From RYN-230 sp963837515 (lineage in GTDB: Bacteria; Actinomycetota; Actinomycetes; Streptosporangiales; Streptosporangiaceae), in contig CAWINT010000001.1 in the NCBI GenBank assembly GCA_963837515.1, positions 124,001 through 188,000 on the forward strand: a stretch of DNA of 64,000 bases, read 5' to 3'. The position numbers and the translations under genes are program-made. Position 1 is the first letter of the stretch, and every line of letters starts with the position of its first letter. The notes beneath the pieces were generated by a model. It was given only the letters and a program-made list of their open reading frames with translations, was not told the origin of the DNA and did no database searches. Below are positions 61,288 to 64,000 of the stretch, piece by piece.

Positions 61288-62691
61288 ATGCGATTGTCTC
61301 ATGACCCGCTGAAAACGAGCGCGTCGTTCGATGACCCGAATCTCGTGTCGCTGGCCGGGCTGGTCCCGGTCATGGGCCTGGCCGAGCGGGCCGGGCTGGA
61401 GGCCCTGGTCCGCGCCCGCGTCGTGATCGCGGCCCCGTGCGGGGTGAACGCGGGCCTGAAGGCGGGCTGCCTGGTGGCCGGGATGGCGGCTGGCGCGGAC
61501 AGCATCGACGACATGGACGTCCTGCGGCACGGTGCTATGGCGGATGTGTTCGGCGGGGTGCGGGCGCCGTCCACGCTGGGATCGTTCCTGCGGTCGTTCA
61601 CCTGGGGCAACGTCCTGCAACTGGAGGCCGCCGGGCGGGAGCTGCTGGCGGAGCTGGCCCGGCGCGCGCCGCTGCTGCCCGGCGCGGGGGCGCTGGCGTT
61701 CGTGGACATCGACTCGACGCAGAAGCGGGTATACGGGCACAAGAAGCAGGGTGCGGCGTTCGGGCACACCAAGATCCAGGGCAAGACCGTGCTGATCCGC
61801 GGGCTGAACGCGCTCACCGCGACGATCTGCACGCCGCAGGCCGCGCCGGTGATCGCCGCGACCAGGCTGCGCGGCGGCAGCGCGAACACCGCCCGCGGCG
61901 CCGCGTCGTTCACCGCCGCCGCGATCGGGACCGCCCGCGCCGCCGGGTGCGCCGGGATCATCGTGGCCCGCCTGGATTCCGGCTACTACGGCGCCGCCGT
62001 CGCGCACGCGGCCCGCCGGGCCGGGGCGTTCTTCTCCATCACCGCGCGGATGGACCCGAAGATCCGCGCCGCGATCACCGCCGTCCGCGAGGACGCCTGG
62101 ACCCCGATCCGCTACCCCAGAGCGATCTGGGACGACCAGCTGAGGCGGTGGGTATCAGACGCCGGGGTCGCCGAGGTGCCCTATACCGCGTTCGCGTCGA
62201 AGAAGGACAAGGCGATCACCGCCCGGCTGATCGTCCGCCGGGTCAGGGACCTCAGCCCGAAGACAGCCGCCGGGCAGGGCGAGCTGTTCCCGGCCTGGCG
62301 CTACCACGCCGTGTTCACCGACTCGCCGTTCGCGACCCTGCAGGCCGAGGAACAGCACCGCGACCACGCCATCATCGAGCAGGTCTTCGCGGACTGGGCC
62401 GATGGCCCCATGGCTCATCTGCCATCAGGTCATTTCCCGGCGAACGCCGCCTGGCTCACCCTGGCCGCCATGGCGCACAACCTGGCCCGCGCCGCCGGGT
62501 GCCTGGCCTCGAAATTCCACGCCCGGGCCAGGGGCGCGACCATCCGCCGCGATCTGATCACCGTCGCCGCCCGGACCGCCCGCTCCGGACGGGGCCGTCT
62601 CACCCTGCACCTCCCGGCGGGCTGGCACCGCCAGGCCGAATGGGAGAACCTGTTCGCCGCCGCCTGCGGGCCGCCCGCCCGCGCGGCCTGA
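61288..62691 (+). CDS. IS1380-family transposase
   Basis: A 467-residue DDE transposase. Acidic residues are in LAFVDIDSTQKRVYG, VARLDSGYYGAAVAHAARR and QAEEQHRDHAIIEQVFADW, the IS1380 arrangement; FPANAAWLTLAAMAHNLARA is a typical late motif. No stop or frameshift interrupts it, so it could be active. The ATG follows GAGAGGG by 10 bases, in a hairpin that may limit translation. Confidence 0.93.
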   Translation: MRLSHDPLKTSASFDDPNLVSLAGLVPVMGLAERAGLEALVRARVVIAAPCGVNAGLKAGCLVAGMAAGADSIDDMDVLRHGAMADVFGGVRAPSTLGSFLRSFTWGNVLQLEAAGRELLAELARRAPLLPGAGALAFVDIDSTQKRVYGHKKQGAAFGHTKIQGKTVLIRGLNALTATICTPQAAPVIAATRLRGGSANTARGAASFTAAAIGTARAAGCAGIIVARLDSGYYGAAVAHAARRAGAFFSITARMDPKIRAAITAVREDAWTPIRYPRAIWDDQLRRWVSDAGVAEVPYTAFASKKDKAITARLIVRRVRDLSPKTAAGQGELFPAWRYHAVFTDSPFATLQAEEQHRDHAIIEQVFADWADGPMAHLPSGHFPANAAWLTLAAMAHNLARAAGCLASKFHARARGATIRRDLITVAARTARSGRGRLTLHLPAGWHRQAEWENLFAAACGPPARAA

Positions 62692-62896
62692 CCAGCCACG
62701 ACCAGGTCACGCCCGCCCAGCAGCCCCAAGCGCCCGGCACCCAGGTGCCACCCAGATCCCCGGCCAGAATCACGGACAAGCCGCAGAACAGGTAAGCGGC
62801 AAGAAAGTCACGGCCACCGGGAACGTCAAGATCCAATTCTCTGGCCCGCCATCCCGGAAACGATCACCAGAATTTGCTCGGTGGATCGAGGCTCAG

Positions 62897-64000
62897 ATGC
62901 CGGCGCTGGAGATGATCGACACACCGAAGGTTCCGGTGGACAGCACCTGCCACGGGGTGACGGTGACCGAGGACTACCGATGGCTGGAGGATGCCGAGTC
63001 GGATCAGACACGCTCCTGGACTAAGGCACAGGATCGGCGGACGCGTAGCTATATGGAGAACCTGCCCTTCTACGGTGCGGTCCGCTGGCGGGTGGCAGAG
63101 GTCCTGATGGCGGCGCCGGTCAGGTATGACGCCCTCCGGCACGCCGGTTCGGCGTATTTCGCGTTCAAGCGCCAGCCGCTGAAGCAGCAGCCGTTCCTTG
63201 TGGTGCTGAGTGACCTGGACGACTTGTCGGACGAGCGCGTCCTGGTTGACCCGAACCAGATCGATGACAGCGGCTCGACCACGATCAACTGGTTCCAGCC
63301 CTCCCCCGACGGCAGCCTCGTCGCGGCGTTCCTGTCCTCGGATGGCACCATCGACGGCACCGTGCACGTCTACCGGGCCACGTCGGGTGAGCTCACCGGC
63401 GCGCCCGTGGCCCTGGGCACGGCTTTCGGTTCCCTGGCCTGGGCTGGCGACTCCTCCGGCTTCTGGTATACCCGCTCCCAATCGCCGGGCGATTGCCCAG
63501 ACGGCGACGTCGGCTTCTACCAGGAAGTCTGGTACCACCCGCTCGGCGACTCGCTGGAGGACGACTATCGCGAACTGGCGGGTGTGTTCGCCGACAACCG
63601 GATCGCGGAGAACTTCCTCAGCGCCTCACCCGACGGTCAGTGGGTGATGGACCGGGTTCAGAAGGGCGACGGCGGCCAGTGGCAGGTGTTCGTCCGCGCG
63701 CAAGCGGACGGTGACTGGTGGCTGGCCGCTGACGCGGGCGACAGGGTGGCCTACGGGGCGTTCGGCCCAGGCGCGCTGTATCTGCTGTCCCGGCTGGACG
63801 CCCCGCACGGCAAGGTTCTCCGGCTGCCGTTGCAGGCCGGCGCAACCGTCGCACACGCTGCCGAGGTGGTACCCGAGGCGGATGTCACGATCGAAGGGGG
63901 AGCGCTGGCGTCACCGCTCGCGGTCACGGACAGATGGCTATGGCTGCTGGATATGGACGCAGGATGGTCGTCGCTGCGGCGGTTCGACCTCCATGGCAGG
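62897..64000 (+). CDS. Prolyl oligopeptidase family protein (N-terminal part, runs off window)
   Basis: 368 codons are visible without a stop. PKVPVDSTCHGVTVTEDYRWLEDAESDQTRSWTKAQ is the S9A entry motif, followed by the seven-bladed propeller (INWFQPSPDGSLVAAFLSSDGT, FGSLAWAGDSSGFWYTR, FLSASPDGQWVMDRVQKGDG). The catalytic Ser-Asp-His domain would lie beyond the window. Codon use is slightly less GC-biased than that of its neighbours. The ATG directly abuts the IS target duplication; the IS end supplies GAGG five bases upstream as a plausible ribosome-binding site. Confidence 0.85.
   Translation, partial: MPALEMIDTPKVPVDSTCHGVTVTEDYRWLEDAESDQTRSWTKAQDRRTRSYMENLPFYGAVRWRVAEVLMAAPVRYDALRHAGSAYFAFKRQPLKQQPFLVVLSDLDDLSDERVLVDPNQIDDSGSTTINWFQPSPDGSLVAAFLSSDGTIDGTVHVYRATSGELTGAPVALGTAFGSLAWAGDSSGFWYTRSQSPGDCPDGDVGFYQEVWYHPLGDSLEDDYRELAGVFADNRIAENFLSASPDGQWVMDRVQKGDGGQWQVFVRAQADGDWWLAADAGDRVAYGAFGPGALYLLSRLDAPHGKVLRLPLQAGATVAHAAEVVPEADVTIEGGALASPLAVTDRWLWLLDMDAGWSSLRRFDLHGR

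Larger units (their letters stand above)
61170..62891 (+). mobile_element. Complete IS1380-family insertion sequence
   Basis: The element is bounded by perfect 14-bp inverted ends CCTCGATCCACCGA (61170-61183 and complement 62878-62891), with further partial matching inward. A 5-bp direct repeat CTCAG flanks it (61165-61169 and 62892-62896). Total length is about 1.72 kb. It carries one intact transposase gene. The right flank is immediately followed by the ATG of the oligopeptidase gene. Confidence 0.9.

Overview
The window is chromosomal DNA of a very GC-rich actinobacterium. Codon third positions are almost all G or C, GTG starts and 4-base stop/start overlaps are common, and many proteins carry Ala/Gly/Pro-rich linkers. 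A conservon (cvn) signalling operon, an Eis-type acetyltransferase, a mycothiol-dependent nitroreductase homologue, MenA and a mycobacterial-type RpiB all fit Actinomycetia, perhaps Streptosporangiales or relatives. The genus cannot be fixed from the sequence alone.

Layout. 0-14 kb: exported double-propeller protein, fatty acyl-CoA synthetase, an NfeD/SPFH membrane pair, menA, ilvD, a NERD protein, then an overlapping amidase / penicillin-acylase pair followed by a membrane protein whose 5' end is a frameshifted minisatellite. 14.8-25.5 kb: two direct copies of a hairpin, malQ with an MFS exporter, pepN, nitroreductase homologue, rpiB, eis and a PPM phosphatase. 25.6-29.9 kb: conservon cvnABCD; cvnA shows two apparent single-base frameshifts. 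30.7-31.5 kb: a DHFR-fold reductase and an ISAs1-type transposase remnant.

32.2-41.2 kb is the metabolic core, a tightly coupled hopanoid operon: hpnC, hpnD and hpnE (farnesyl-PP to squalene), a polyprenyl-PP synthase, shc (squalene-hopene cyclase), one ORF fusing an HpnG-like phosphorylase to IspH, and hpnH (radical SAM, adenosylhopane), closed by a strong terminator. A MacB/FtsX-like ABC exporter and a large PAS-GAF-SpoIIE-HATPase phosphatase follow. A second NfeD-like/flotillin pair at 49.8-51.2 kb sits directly before an HpnB-type glycosyltransferase. The window therefore holds two SPFH/NfeD modules flanking the hopanoid genes, which suggests (as inference) a membrane-ordering neighbourhood.

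53-55 kb carries two tandem secreted beta-sandwich proteins resembling G1 peptidases, the first frameshifted. Next come an autoregulated-looking ArsR/SRPBCC pair, an HSL-type hydrolase, two GNAT enzymes and a STAS protein. After tRNA-Gly and tRNA-Pro (59.7-60.0 kb) gene density collapses for about 1.2 kb. A complete IS1380-family element (61170-62891) with inverted ends and a 5-bp target duplication is inserted exactly next to the ATG of a prolyl oligopeptidase gene that runs off the window.

Four apparent single-base frameshifts (two in cvnA, one each in the 14.3-kb membrane protein and the first G1-like gene) all fall in G/C tracts. Sequencing error must be excluded before they are read as biology.
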